From contig OODV01000172.1 in assembly GCA_900299555.1 (NCBI GenBank), forward strand, positions 1-41,415: 41,415 nucleotides of DNA, given 5' to 3'. The notes under the pieces were generated by a model. That model made no database searches, was not told where the DNA came from, and saw nothing but the letters and a program-made list of their open reading frames with translations. The number at the start of each line of letters is the position of its first letter. Position 1 is the first letter of the stretch. The DNA is from an uncultured Endozoicomonas sp. Lineage in GTDB: Bacteria; Pseudomonadota; Gammaproteobacteria; Pseudomonadales; Endozoicomonadaceae. A program made the translations under genes and the position numbers. Shown here one piece after another: positions 1 to 8,319 of the stretch.

Positions 1-304
1 TGGTTTATACAACCTGTTCCGGGTCAGAAGAAAACTGTTAGCAGGCTGACCATAGGGTCAGTGCGTCTGAAGTTCAGGCTGCACTGGTAAAAGAGCCTGA
101 AAAGCAGCCTATATTGTCATTTTTGATTTTTTTTTAACCACTGGAAAGCTTGAAATGGAAGTCTCGACACCTTTTTCAGAGGTTCCTTAAGTGTCGAGAT
201 CAGGGTGTGTTTTAACTTGCCAGCTGATCGAAGGGTTCTTCATCTGTAAGCGGCCGCGTGTATGGCAATAACCCTTGAATGGCTTTAGCTCGACAGGCCT
301 TTAC
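1..304. other. Left-end spacer with stem-loops
   Basis: I see no coding region here. It contains several dyads: CTGACC/GGTCAG at 46-51 and 56-61; AGGCTGC/GCAGCCT at 76-82 and 104-110, which competes with CAGGCT/AGCCTG at 75-80 and 94-99; and TCTCGACAC/GTGTCGAGA at 162-170 and 191-199. The second dyad is followed by T-rich sequence (about 120-136) and could terminate transcription entering from the left on the plus strand. The third lies downstream of the minus-strand gene ending at 305, but has no immediate T-run on that strand. Confidence 0.4.
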
Positions 305-1993
305 TTACAGCATAGCGGCTCCGCTTATTGTCAGTCTTGGCTCCAGAACCAGTGGTCTGATATCCAGTTTATTCCAGAACCAGCTTGTCGAGTCAGGAGA
401 GAGTCTTGGGTGTGTGTCATAGCGGGCATGATAGTGTTGAAACAGGTAGTGAAGGAATTGTGGAAGAATATAAGTGCTATAAGGCCTGGATGGGCATTTT
501 CTAGGTTCATAACCAAAGGCATGACCTTTAAGGGAGTTAGTAATCAGTATTTTATCGCCTGTATTAAACAGAATGTGGTGTTCACCTGTATTTGTTGTTG
601 TGGTTACCAAAAATGGTTGGTTGACCTTTCGTAGGAATAGTGTGGCAAGGGCTCGAAGGTTATGAACTTCATCTACAAAGAGCTTACCCATATTCACAAG
701 ATGTTGGTTTTCTTTATGCTGTTCTGCAACGTAAATGACAAAATTCGTGGCGGTATTACTGATATTTAATGAATTATCTATCCAGGATAATAAATTGAAA
801 ACAATATTTATAGCTTCCTCTGGCGAAATGTTCTCAATATCTTGTGTTAGTGAAGGTGTGAAGACTGGCAGTACAGCTGCATTATTTGTCTTTAATAGCT
901 CTACTGTTCTTAAAGCCAGAGCTTCACGTCTTGTTAACTGCGGCTGGCTGTTTTGAACATCATCGAGTAACGGGTCTATATCGTATAGGAGGCAAAATAT
1001 CTTATAGAATTGCTCCAGCGTTCGAATATTGCTGTAGGGTTGAACTTTGGGGAAGGGCTTGTTGCCGTGAATAAAGTTATTTGCTTTTAAATTGTATTTT
1101 CCCGTGTGTTCTTCAAGTTGATCGTAGAGAGAGTTGATCTGGCGATAGTTTTTACCTACATGCTGCTGAATTTTTCTGTTTACAGGATATTCAGGTGAAG
1201 GATTTGAAAAGAGTATTTGGAAATAGATCTGCGTTAATAGATTGCTGATCTGCTCTTCAGCGCGCTCTCCATACAAATAAGCTGAAGTGATATTGTCGGT
1301 TAATAAAACGGATAGGTCGGGTAATTGTTGCAGTCTTTCAAATGCATGGTGGAAAAAAAAAGCCTGTTTCCTTCCGTAGGCATGGTGAAGCATATCACGT
1401 GCCGCTACTGGATTGTGTTCCAGAAGGAACCAGTTTTCAGGGGTCAGTAATCGACGGTTGGTAATGTTATTGATTTCCTGTCCTTCAAGTGCAATGACCT
1501 TGTTTGCCAACTCTTCATTAGCAATAAAGTATATTTTTTTGCCTCTAAAGGACAGGTCGTAATAACCATACCTGGTGGATTTGGCATGATCATTGAACGT
1601 TTTTATGTCCTGGTAGGTGAGCACATAGGTATCACTGACACGGGACACAGTTTGAAATGCTTTTAAAAGGGAGCTTTTCAATGCCCAGGACAGTAAAGGT
1701 GACTGTGTTTGTAGTTTATCGATTGAAAACAACGTTTGTGTTAAAATGGGAACGGCACGTTTTTTTAAAGAATAAGACCAGCTCGGTTTATCTGGTTGAA
1801 CAGTTGCGCTGTATGCCTGATTTGTCATCACAGGAAAAGATAATAAAGCAATGATCATTGTCATCAAGCTTTTTGAAGTCTTCCTCCTGTGAGGGAACGT
1901 AAAATAATTTTTCTTGTATAAACGTGTGATATTTCTATATAAAATCATTTTTAAATAACCGGTTAAATAGAGCGTTTTTAAAACATTCTTCAC
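305..1993 (-). CDS. Exported protein of unknown family (up to 562 aa)
   Basis: I do not recognise a family. Near the N-terminus a basic stretch (RRKTSKS, residues 36-42) is followed by a hydrophobic segment ending in a signal-peptidase-like AYSA (residues 44-63), so the protein is probably secreted or periplasmic. The remainder is largely helical-looking, rich in Leu, Asn and His, without repeats, further membrane spans or a catalytic signature I can name. The start is uncertain. The longest frame begins with GTG at 1993 without a clear ribosome binding site; ATG at 1948 (residue 16) lacks one too; ATG at 1864 (residue 44) has AGGAGG upstream, but 18 bases away, and would remove the basic n-region. 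The gene is AT-richer than the comEC-lpxK block and stands alone, with an inverted repeat (2232-2293) beyond its 5' end, suggesting lineage-specific or acquired DNA. It is a long intact frame, so I think it is a real gene. Confidence 0.72.
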   Translation of the reverse strand: MKNVLKTLYLTGYLKMILYRNITRLYKKNYFTFPHRRKTSKSLMTMIIALLSFPVMTNQAYSATVQPDKPSWSYSLKKRAVPILTQTLFSIDKLQTQSPLLSWALKSSLLKAFQTVSRVSDTYVLTYQDIKTFNDHAKSTRYGYYDLSFRGKKIYFIANEELANKVIALEGQEINNITNRRLLTPENWFLLEHNPVAARDMLHHAYGRKQAFFFHHAFERLQQLPDLSVLLTDNITSAYLYGERAEEQISNLLTQIYFQILFSNPSPEYPVNRKIQQHVGKNYRQINSLYDQLEEHTGKYNLKANNFIHGNKPFPKVQPYSNIRTLEQFYKIFCLLYDIDPLLDDVQNSQPQLTRREALALRTVELLKTNNAAVLPVFTPSLTQDIENISPEEAINIVFNLLSWIDNSLNISNTATNFVIYVAEQHKENQHLVNMGKLFVDEVHNLRALATLFLRKVNQPFLVTTTTNTGEHHILFNTGDKILITNSLKGHAFGYEPRKCPSRPYSTYILPQFLHYLFQHYHARYDTHPRLSPDSTSWFWNKLDIRPLVLEPRLTISGAAML

Positions 1994-2231
1994 ACCTTTG
2001 ATGTTGGCTTTGTCACTGGATTTTTATAATTTTATGGAGCATGTATTAACGTTATTTTTAGTGGATTCAAAATCAATGTCCAAGTAATTAGTCTGATTAT
2101 CGATAAAATAGTTCCAAGATTTTTTATTGCTCGGTTTCGATTATGGATTAGCTATTTCCCTTTGTAAAACAGTAGCATGTGTAAGGTAAGTGTCTGGCGT
2201 TGTAAGAGGCTGGAGCTATTCAAGGACGCAG

Positions 2232-2293
2232 AAAACCGTCTGAAAGATGTAACAGGAAGCGCTTGTCCTGTGTATTCATGTTCAGACGGTTTT
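2232..2293. repeat. Nested inverted repeat / stem-loop
   Basis: Perfect 13-base arms (AAAACCGTCTGAA at 2232-2244, TTCAGACGGTTTT at 2281-2293) enclose a second dyad, ACAGGA at 2252-2257 and TCCTGT at 2266-2271, around an AGCGCT core. It lies just downstream of the minus-strand gene ending at 2311, and each strand ends its stem in TTTT, so it may act as a bidirectional terminator. Its two-level architecture also fits a REP-like or mobile palindromic unit. The rest of 1994-2310 shows no gene. Confidence 0.6.
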
Positions 2294-2310
2294 GGTTGTG
2301 AGGGAGGGTC

Positions 2311-2616
2311 TCAGGGCGTTTCCTGAAGGTACTGGCTGGGGTCAATATAGAGGCCAAGTGATCGCTTATCGATACGTTTTTCTTTATTGTCAGTCTTTCC
2401 AATTTCCTGGTATCTGAAGACTACAGTGTCGCCAATATTGACATCCAGAAGCTTGTCAGCTGACAGGTACTTGTAGTCGTCGCCGGCCACTGTCAGGGTA
2501 TGGATATAGTAGTCTGGCATACCCAGCCATTCATTGTGAGGACCATCAGTATTGACGGCTTCAAGCAGGCCACGGCCTTCCAGCTTTGGCTGGCGTTTTT
2601 GAAAATTTCTTTGCAT
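2311..2616 (-). CDS. Small hypothetical protein (101 aa)
   Basis: This is a soluble 101-residue protein with no signal peptide or membrane span and no family I recognise. The N-terminus is basic (FQKRQPK). The centre (residues about 33-75) alternates hydrophobic and polar residues like a small beta-rich domain, with a YYIHTLTVAGDDYKYL stretch and a VNIGDTVVFRY stretch. The GDTVVF element is reminiscent of small OB- or SH3-like folds, but that is only an impression. Its stop is followed on the minus strand by the stem-loop at 2232-2293, a sensible gene end. It follows the DUF2062 gene on the same strand by 34 bases, so the two may be co-transcribed. The start ATG has only a weak upstream ribosome binding site. 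Confidence 0.6.
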   Translation of the reverse strand: MQRNFQKRQPKLEGRGLLEAVNTDGPHNEWLGMPDYYIHTLTVAGDDYKYLSADKLLDVNIGDTVVFRYQEIGKTDNKEKRIDKRSLGLYIDPSQYLQETP

Positions 2617-2650
2617 TGGGCTGTTATCTCAAGAGAGTATTGAGTAGCGG

Positions 2651-3184
2651 TTAGTTGAATGGATCGGGTCGAGAGCGTCGTTTATTTCTCTGGCGCCAGT
2701 TGATGACAACATTCCAGCGCCAGGCTGCCCGAATCAACAGATAACTGATGAAGCCAAGCACAACACCTGAAACCAGTGACCCTAGATAAAGAGGCTTCCA
2801 CACACGGGCAAGTCCTGCACCCAGACCCTGAATGGTAAGTTCGAAGGAAGCTTCACTTACTGGTGTCTGAAGGATAAAACAGCCAATTTTGTATGTAAAA
2901 TAGAATATGGCTGGCATGGTCAGTGGGTTCGTAATCCAGACCAGGGCAACAGACAATGGTAAGTTACAGCGAAAGACAATGGCCAGGCAGGCTGCCAGAA
3001 CCATCTGAAAGGGCATGGGAATAAATGCGACAAAAATGCCGACAAAAAATGCGGCTGCAGCAGAGCGGCGGTTCAGTTGCCAGAGGTTCACATTGTATAA
3101 TGCCGACCCCAGAAACCGCAGGTGACGATTTTCCTTAATGGTTTTTGGTTCCGGCAAATACCTTTGAATCAGTTTTTTCGCCAT
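2651..3184 (-). CDS. DUF2062 family membrane protein (177 aa)
   Basis: This matches the DUF2062 family of small inner-membrane proteins of unknown biochemical function. The family hallmark is visible: an N-terminal basic region, a first hydrophobic segment (about residues 42-70, containing GIFVAFIPMPFQM), a second (about 78-105, with the ITNPLTMPAIFYFTYKIG signature) and a third at about 131-152, followed by a strongly basic cytoplasmic tail (RQRNKRRSR). A purine-rich site (GGAAGGAT) precedes the ATG. In Pseudomonas a DUF2062 gene also sits next to comEC, as here, where it is transcribed divergently from it. Family assignment is solid; role unknown. Confidence 0.88.
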   Translation of the reverse strand: MAKKLIQRYLPEPKTIKENRHLRFLGSALYNVNLWQLNRRSAAAAFFVGIFVAFIPMPFQMVLAACLAIVFRCNLPLSVALVWITNPLTMPAIFYFTYKIGCFILQTPVSEASFELTIQGLGAGLARVWKPLYLGSLVSGVVLGFISYLLIRAAWRWNVVINWRQRNKRRSRPDPFN

Positions 3185-3518
3185 ATCCTTCCACTATGTT
3201 ACAACTATTATTGCGTCTACTCGTGAGTGCTCTGAGCACTGTTGCTTTCAAGCTATGACTCTAGTTCATGGCCTGTAGAGCCTGCCAGATTTTCAGTATG
3301 AAAATCGTAACCCGGTTTATTTCCTTCTACGGATCCACTGCATCAGCCTGAAATTCATCTATGCTTGCTGCTTTTTCATCGGCTGTGATGAGCCATTTTT
3401 CAACAATGGTTTTTTACTGCATCACGGTAGGGTGAGAGTCAATCAAGGCCAGAAAAAGCGAGCCCCGAATTGGGCATTAAAGCAAGGAATTATGCACTGA
3501 AACAGCAGGCAAGACTAC
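3185..3518. other. Divergent spacer between DUF2062 gene and comEC
   Basis: This 334-base spacer should hold the promoters for both flanking genes. I see no coding region. A small dyad (AGTGCT-CTG-AGCACT, about 3225-3239) lies just upstream of the DUF2062 gene. I could not identify a convincing pair of -35/-10 hexamers for either gene. Confidence 0.4.
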
Positions 3519-5828
3519 GTGGATAACACTCACTATACAATAAAACCGGCAGCAGGGTTGCTGATATTATCAATAACAATTGGTCTTGCATCATGGTTGT
3601 TAAACCTTTGTACGCTTCTGGTGGTCAGTCTCCCGACGTTTCTCCTCCTGTTTTGGATTCTTTTTTCGAAGAGAGGTTCCCGACTGCACTGGTGGCTGCT
3701 TCCGATAATAACAGGCGTATTGGTTAGTTCATTGTATGCAGGACGCTTCATTTCGACCCGTTTTGATGAAAGCCTTCAGGGAAAAGACCTTGATATTGAA
3801 GGCTATATTGCCAGCCTGCCGGTAGCTAATGGTATGGTTACCCGTTTTGACTTTGATGTTGATAGTCCCCAGGTTGGCCAAAATGAGTCTGGACAATATC
3901 CCAAAAAAGTCAGGCTAAATTGGTATGAAGCGCCTGAGTTGAAGGTTGGCGAATACTGGAGAATGACGGTTCGGCTGCGCCAGCCCCACGGTTTTGCAAG
4001 TGCCGGGGCTTTTGATTATGAGGCGTGGTTGTTACGCCAGGCTATTCAGGCAACAGGGTATGTAAGGTCAGGCAGTTTGCTCTCTGATAGTGATTTATGG
4101 AAATACCCTGTTCATCAGCTCAGAGCACAGCTTCGTGAGTGGCTGGAAAAGACGGTTTCACCTGAAAATACGGGTGTTCTGACGGCACTTTTGCTGGGTG
4201 ATAAATCCGCTGTTACGGATAAGCAGTGGTGCATGTTTAATGAAACCGGCACCACTCATTTGATGGTGATATCGGGCCTTCACATAGGTCTGATGGCCTG
4301 GCTGGGGTTTTCTCTGGCGTCGCTGATGGGCAGGGTAGGGGTGTTACCTCTTCGCCGATTCCCATTGCCCCTGATCAAGGCTTTGGCTGGAATGTTATTT
4401 GCGCTTTGTTATGCATTGCTGGCAGGGTTTAGCATTCCTGTACAAAGGGCTCTGGTTATGACATTTGCAGCACTGCTATCCCCGCTGTTTGGTATACGTG
4501 CCTCCCCATTAACGCTCTGGCTACTGGCTCTTGCTGGTGTTCTTGTCATGGATCCTCTGGCTGTGACCAGTCAGGGGTTCTGGTACTCCTTCATTGCTGT
4601 CGCCGCACTTTTGTTTGGAATGGCTGGGCGTCAGGGAGGGCAGCATTGGCGAATAAAGGCGTTTAAGCCTCAGTGGCTGGTGTTTTTACTGTTGATGCCT
4701 TTGTTACTGGTGAACGGGCAACCTGTCTCGCCATTTTCTCCTTTGGTGAACCTGGTCGCTATTCCATTTATTGGTTTCGGCGTAGTTCCTTTGTTGCTAT
4801 TCAGTGCTCTGCTGCAGTTTATTCTGCCGGGCATAGCCAGTTTTATGCTGCTTGGAGTTGACTCTCTGATGAACGTTTTTCAATGGTTTCTTCAGTGGGT
4901 CTCTGACTTCATGCTCTTGATGCCATCACGGCAGTCAGCTGACTGGCCTGCAATTTTGCTGGCAATGATGGGGATGTTGTTGTTGATTTCGCCGGTAGCA
5001 TTGCGTTTACGCTGGCTCTCCCCACTTTTGCTTATGCCTCTAGTTTTTCCAGAGCAACATCTACTGCCAGCAGGGCAGGCTGAGGTGACGGTTCTTGATG
5101 TTGGTCAGGGACTTTCGGTATTGATAAAAACTCACCAGCCTCTTCTGGTTTATGATACGGGCGATCGTTTTTCTGAACGTTTGTCAGCGGCAGACAGTGT
5201 GATTCTGCCTGCATTATTGTTGTCAGGAGTAGCTCGGATTGATCGAATTATGATCTCTCATGGTGATAAGGATCACTCAGGAGGTTTATTGCCGCTGCTG
5301 TCCAGGTATGATGGAACACCGGTTATCAGTGGAACTGATTTACCACAGTACGACAGTAAGCCTGTCCAGTGTAAGGTGGGCGATCAATGGCAGTGGGATG
5401 GTGTCGACTTTCAGGTGCTCTCCGGAGGTGGTTTTCGCAGAAGTAATGATGCTTCATGCGTGCTGAAAATTACGGCGGGTTCCGAAAGTATCCTCTTGCC
5501 AGGGGATATCAGCGAGCGCGTTGAAAGGCACTTGCTGGATCAGGGTTCTGATCTTGAGTCTGATGTTCTGGTGGCTGCACACCATGGTAGCCGGTTTTCC
5601 AGCAGTCCTGAGTTTCTGAACAGTGTTCGGCCAGAAGTGGTTATCTTTTCTGCAGGGTTTGCCAATCGTTTCGGTCATCCCGCTCCAGAGACCGTTAAGC
5701 GTTTTCAGAAAGTAGGTGCTCAGGTCTATAACACGGCTTCAGATGGCTCATTATCTCTGGTGCTTGGGCGGGGCAATCTTATGGTTTCAGCTTACCGGAG
5801 AAAACACACGCATTATTGGTGGCGCTAA
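3519..5828 (+). CDS. comEC: ComEC/Rec2 DNA internalization channel
   Basis: ComEC moves one strand of incoming DNA across the inner membrane during natural transformation. At 769 residues it has the usual full length. Domains in order: N-terminal membrane segments with a DUF4131-type soluble domain (about 1-180); the polytopic Competence domain (about 200-500, with MVISGLHIGLMAWLG typical of the family); and a C-terminal metallo-beta-lactamase-like domain (about 520-760). In the last I see H581-x-D583-x-D585-H586 followed by SGG, LLPGDIS, and AAHHGS at 686-691, the expected metal-binding and nuclease-like motifs. The start is a GTG with a weak purine-rich site; an upstream start is not obvious. 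The gene stands alone on the plus strand, 139 bases before exbB. A type IV pilus assembly gene (pilZ) is present later in the window, so competence is plausible but not shown. Confidence 0.95.
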   Translation: MDNTHYTIKPAAGLLILSITIGLASWLLNLCTLLVVSLPTFLLLFWILFSKRGSRLHWWLLPIITGVLVSSLYAGRFISTRFDESLQGKDLDIEGYIASLPVANGMVTRFDFDVDSPQVGQNESGQYPKKVRLNWYEAPELKVGEYWRMTVRLRQPHGFASAGAFDYEAWLLRQAIQATGYVRSGSLLSDSDLWKYPVHQLRAQLREWLEKTVSPENTGVLTALLLGDKSAVTDKQWCMFNETGTTHLMVISGLHIGLMAWLGFSLASLMGRVGVLPLRRFPLPLIKALAGMLFALCYALLAGFSIPVQRALVMTFAALLSPLFGIRASPLTLWLLALAGVLVMDPLAVTSQGFWYSFIAVAALLFGMAGRQGGQHWRIKAFKPQWLVFLLLMPLLLVNGQPVSPFSPLVNLVAIPFIGFGVVPLLLFSALLQFILPGIASFMLLGVDSLMNVFQWFLQWVSDFMLLMPSRQSADWPAILLAMMGMLLLISPVALRLRWLSPLLLMPLVFPEQHLLPAGQAEVTVLDVGQGLSVLIKTHQPLLVYDTGDRFSERLSAADSVILPALLLSGVARIDRIMISHGDKDHSGGLLPLLSRYDGTPVISGTDLPQYDSKPVQCKVGDQWQWDGVDFQVLSGGGFRRSNDASCVLKITAGSESILLPGDISERVERHLLDQGSDLESDVLVAAHHGSRFSSSPEFLNSVRPEVVIFSAGFANRFGHPAPETVKRFQKVGAQVYNTASDGSLSLVLGRGNLMVSAYRRKHTHYWWR

Positions 5829-5897
5829 CTCCATCTCAAAGCGATCAGTTACTGCTTAAATGGCACCAATCTCTGTGATACAGTCATGCTAACAACC

Positions 5898-5926
5898 TTG
5901 AAAATCGCGTGGTCAGCTACTTAATA
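5898..5926 (+). promoter_or_regulatory. Candidate sigma-70 promoter for exbB-lpxK-kdsB operon
   Basis: TTGAAA (5898-5903) and TTAATA (5921-5926) are separated by 17 bases, 42 bases before the GTG start of exbB. A ribosome binding site AAGGGAAG follows. Supported by sequence resemblance only. Confidence 0.45.
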
Positions 5927-5967
5927 CTCCGGTTTTCATGAATCTGTCATTGTAAGGGAAGATTATT

Positions 5968-6612
5968 GTGTTCGAACTGGTGAAATCCGGTGGTTGGCTG
6001 ATGGTGCCTATCCTGTTGTCTTCTATTATTGCCATGGCGATCATCTTCGAGCGGCTCTGGACGTTGAGGCCCTCGCGTATTGCGCCAAAGAATACCCTCT
6101 CCCAAGTCTGGAAGTGGATCAAAAGCAATGGTCTGGACAGTAAAAAGCTGGAGCAGCTTAAAGGTGGTTCTCCGCTGGGTGAGATTCTCGCGGCGGGGTT
6201 GAGTAATGCCCGCAGTGGCCGGGAAATCATGAAAGAGAGTATTGAGGAACAGGCAGCTAAGGTTATCCATGACCTTGAGCGTTATCTCAATACGCTGGGA
6301 ACGATTGCAGCCATTGCACCACTGCTTGGCCTTCTCGGAACCGTGATCGGTATGATTGACGTGTTTACGGTACTGATGGTTGAGGGCACTGGTAATGCGG
6401 GTGTTCTGGCAGGTGGTATTTCCAAAGCGCTGATCACCACTGCTGCCGGCCTGACGGTTGCTATTCCGGCTTTGATTTTTCATCGCTACTTTACCCGCAG
6501 GATTGATGAACTTGTGGTGGCTATGGAGCAGGATGCGATTAAACTGGTTGAAGTTCTTCAGGGTGACCGCAAGGGCTCTTCATCCGCTCTGTGCAGTGAG
6601 GCCAGGAAATAA
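5968..6612 (+). CDS. exbB: ExbB/TolQ/MotA-family proton channel protein
   Basis: This is the channel subunit of an inner-membrane complex that uses the proton gradient to energize an outer-membrane or envelope process. At 214 residues it fits ExbB/TolQ. It has an N-terminal membrane helix (about 8-26), a cytoplasmic loop, and two more helices (about 112-135 and 155-177) in the MotA/TolQ/ExbB domain; the TIAAIAPLLGLLGTVIGMID stretch and the ITTAAGLTVAIPAL stretch are diagnostic. The GTG start is preceded by AAGGGAAG at good spacing. It overlaps exbD by one base (TAATG), so the two are coupled. No TonB or TolA gene is nearby. The lpxK-linked copy is often named exbB in Pseudomonas relatives, but its real partner is not evident here. 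Confidence 0.93.
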   Translation: MFELVKSGGWLMVPILLSSIIAMAIIFERLWTLRPSRIAPKNTLSQVWKWIKSNGLDSKKLEQLKGGSPLGEILAAGLSNARSGREIMKESIEEQAAKVIHDLERYLNTLGTIAAIAPLLGLLGTVIGMIDVFTVLMVEGTGNAGVLAGGISKALITTAAGLTVAIPALIFHRYFTRRIDELVVAMEQDAIKLVEVLQGDRKGSSSALCSEARK

Positions 6613-7040
6613 TGAATTTCCGACGACAGCGAAATCAGGAGGAGGTGTCTGTTAACCTGACGCCTCTGATCGATGTTGTGTTCCTGCTGCTGATTTTCTT
6701 TATGGTCTCAACCACGTTTACCAAGGAAACTCACCTGGCCATTGATCTACCGGAATCAGCCGGTGAATTCTTGCAGCAGCAGCCAAAGCAGATTGAAATT
6801 ACTATCAGTAAATCCGGCGATTTTGCGGTTGATGGTCAGGGATTGGTTAATGGCCAGCTGGATACCATCAAACGAGCGTTAAGCAAAGTAAGTCAGGGGG
6901 ATAGTAAGTTGCCTCTGATTATTACTGCAGATGCCAAAACCCCTTATCAATCGGTCGTAACTGCTATGGATGCAGCCGGTCAGCTGGGTTTCGTTAACCT
7001 GAGTATGAGCACCCGTAAAGATACCGAGTCCGATCAGTGA
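6612..7040 (+). CDS. exbD: ExbD/TolR-family protein
   Basis: ExbD partners ExbB to form the proton-driven stator. The 142 residues contain a short cytoplasmic N-terminus, one membrane helix (about 18-38) with the conserved proton-carrying Asp in LTPLIDVVFLLLIFFMV (about D22), and a periplasmic domain (about 45-140) ending in the ADAKTPYQSVVTAMDAAG region typical of the family. Its start overlaps the exbB stop and its stop overlaps the lpxK start (GTGA), placing it firmly within one operon. Confidence 0.94.
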   Translation: MNFRRQRNQEEVSVNLTPLIDVVFLLLIFFMVSTTFTKETHLAIDLPESAGEFLQQQPKQIEITISKSGDFAVDGQGLVNGQLDTIKRALSKVSQGDSKLPLIITADAKTPYQSVVTAMDAAGQLGFVNLSMSTRKDTESDQ

Positions 7041-8107
7041 GCCTATGGCATCGTTTCAGTCAGTCCGTCACGGACTCATGGTATAATCCTTCGAGCGGCT
7101 GGACTCTGAGTCTAAAGCCGCTCAGCTCACTGTTTACCTTTTTTGCAGAAAGAAGAAAGCAGCGGTATCTTCGCTCATCCCGGTGGTCTCCTCCTGTGCC
7201 TGTCATTGTGGTGGGGAATATCTCTGTGGGAGGGACAGGTAAGACACCACTGGTTGCCGCTCTGGTAAAGGCGCTTCAGGAAAAAGGTTACAGGCCGGGT
7301 ATCATCAGTCGTGGTTTTGGTGCGATATCCAGTGATTATCCCATGCTAGTCACTTCAGCCAGCGATCCGAATGAAGCGGGGGATGAACCCGTGATGCTCG
7401 CCCGGCAGTTGGACGTACCACTGGTAGTGGATGTTGATCGGGTTAAGGCGGCTCAGTACCTCTGCAGTCAGACGGATTGTAATCTGATCATCGCAGATGA
7501 TGGCTTGCAGCACTATAATCTGCAACGTCATATTGAGCTATTGGTACTCGATGGTGAAAGGTTATTGGGTAATCGACTGTGTCTACCTGCTGGCCCTCTT
7601 CGGGAGCCGCTGGAAAGAATGAACTCCGTTGATATGATTCTGGTCAATACCAACAGTACGCCAGTGCCTATGAAAGTGGCAGAGGTGGAAAGTTCGCTCG
7701 GACGGAACCTGTGGGCGCGAAAGGAGCAGAAAGGGTTGTTCTATTTTTCCCTTGAGCCTTCGATGCCTGTAAGAGTTGCGGGCAGTTCTCAGCAGGCTTC
7801 AGAGTCGGGTCGGGTTCATGGGGTGGCCGGTATTGGTAATCCGGAGCGCTTTTTTAATACACTCCGGTCGCTGGGGTTTGATATCATTGCACATCCTTTT
7901 CCTGACCACCATGCTTTCATATCGGAAGACATCTCTTTCAATGATAATCTTCCGGTGATCATGACGGCAAAAGATGCGGTCAAATGCAGCGGGTTTGCGG
8001 ATGAGCGTCACTGGTACTTGCCAGTCACTACTCATTTGCCGGACTCATGTATTGAGCATCTGGTGGAAATGATTGAAGCACGTAAACCAGCCACTTCCGG
8101 CTTATAG
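7037..8107 (+). CDS. lpxK: Tetraacyldisaccharide 4'-kinase (lipid A synthesis)
   Basis: LpxK phosphorylates the 4' position of tetraacyldisaccharide-1-phosphate to make lipid IVA at the cytoplasmic face of the inner membrane. The Walker A loop is G60-NISVGGTGKT-70. Further LpxK signatures are IISRGFG, GDEPVMLA, and the DDGLQHYNLQRHIELLVLDGERLLGN region (about 153-180). At 356 residues it is somewhat longer than the usual ~330. A membrane-associating N-terminus (about 25-37) precedes the P-loop. The GTG start overlaps exbD by four bases. The flippase gene msbA, next to lpxK in enterics, is absent here, as in Pseudomonas. Confidence 0.96.
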   Translation: MSLWHRFSQSVTDSWYNPSSGWTLSLKPLSSLFTFFAERRKQRYLRSSRWSPPVPVIVVGNISVGGTGKTPLVAALVKALQEKGYRPGIISRGFGAISSDYPMLVTSASDPNEAGDEPVMLARQLDVPLVVDVDRVKAAQYLCSQTDCNLIIADDGLQHYNLQRHIELLVLDGERLLGNRLCLPAGPLREPLERMNSVDMILVNTNSTPVPMKVAEVESSLGRNLWARKEQKGLFYFSLEPSMPVRVAGSSQQASESGRVHGVAGIGNPERFFNTLRSLGFDIIAHPFPDHHAFISEDISFNDNLPVIMTAKDAVKCSGFADERHWYLPVTTHLPDSCIEHLVEMIEARKPATSGL

Positions 8108-8127
8108 ATGTAGTCTAAGGAATCATT

Positions 8128-8319
8128 ATGGATAAGACTTTATTTGAAATTCTGGCCTGTCCACTGTGCAAAGGGGAAGTGCATCTGGAAAAGGAGCGTC
8201 AGGAGCTGGTTTGCAGACCCTGCGGTCTTGCTTACCCGATACGTGATGGTATTCCTGTTATGCTGGAAGGTGAGGCGCGCACATTAACGGTTGACGAACG
8301 TTTAGATGAGGCGTCCTGA
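8128..8319 (+). CDS. Trm112/YcaR-like small zinc protein
   Basis: A 63-residue protein of the Trm112 (UPF0434/YcaR) family. Two CxxC-type pairs, C11-PL-C14 and C29-RP-C32, probably bind zinc, and the ending of the domain ([16 protein letters not shown]) is diagnostic. In bacteria it sits almost invariably between lpxK and kdsB, exactly as here, 20 bases after lpxK. Its role is not firmly established in bacteria; eukaryotic and archaeal Trm112 activates methyltransferases. Its stop overlaps the kdsB start by one base (TGATG). Confidence 0.93.
   Translation: MDKTLFEILACPLCKGEVHLEKERQELVCRPCGLAYPIRDGIPVMLEGEARTLTVDERLDEAS

Noticed and set aside
275..634. 119-codon plus-strand frame at the left end
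   Set aside because: It is antisense to the end of the exported orphan gene and has no start signal or homology.
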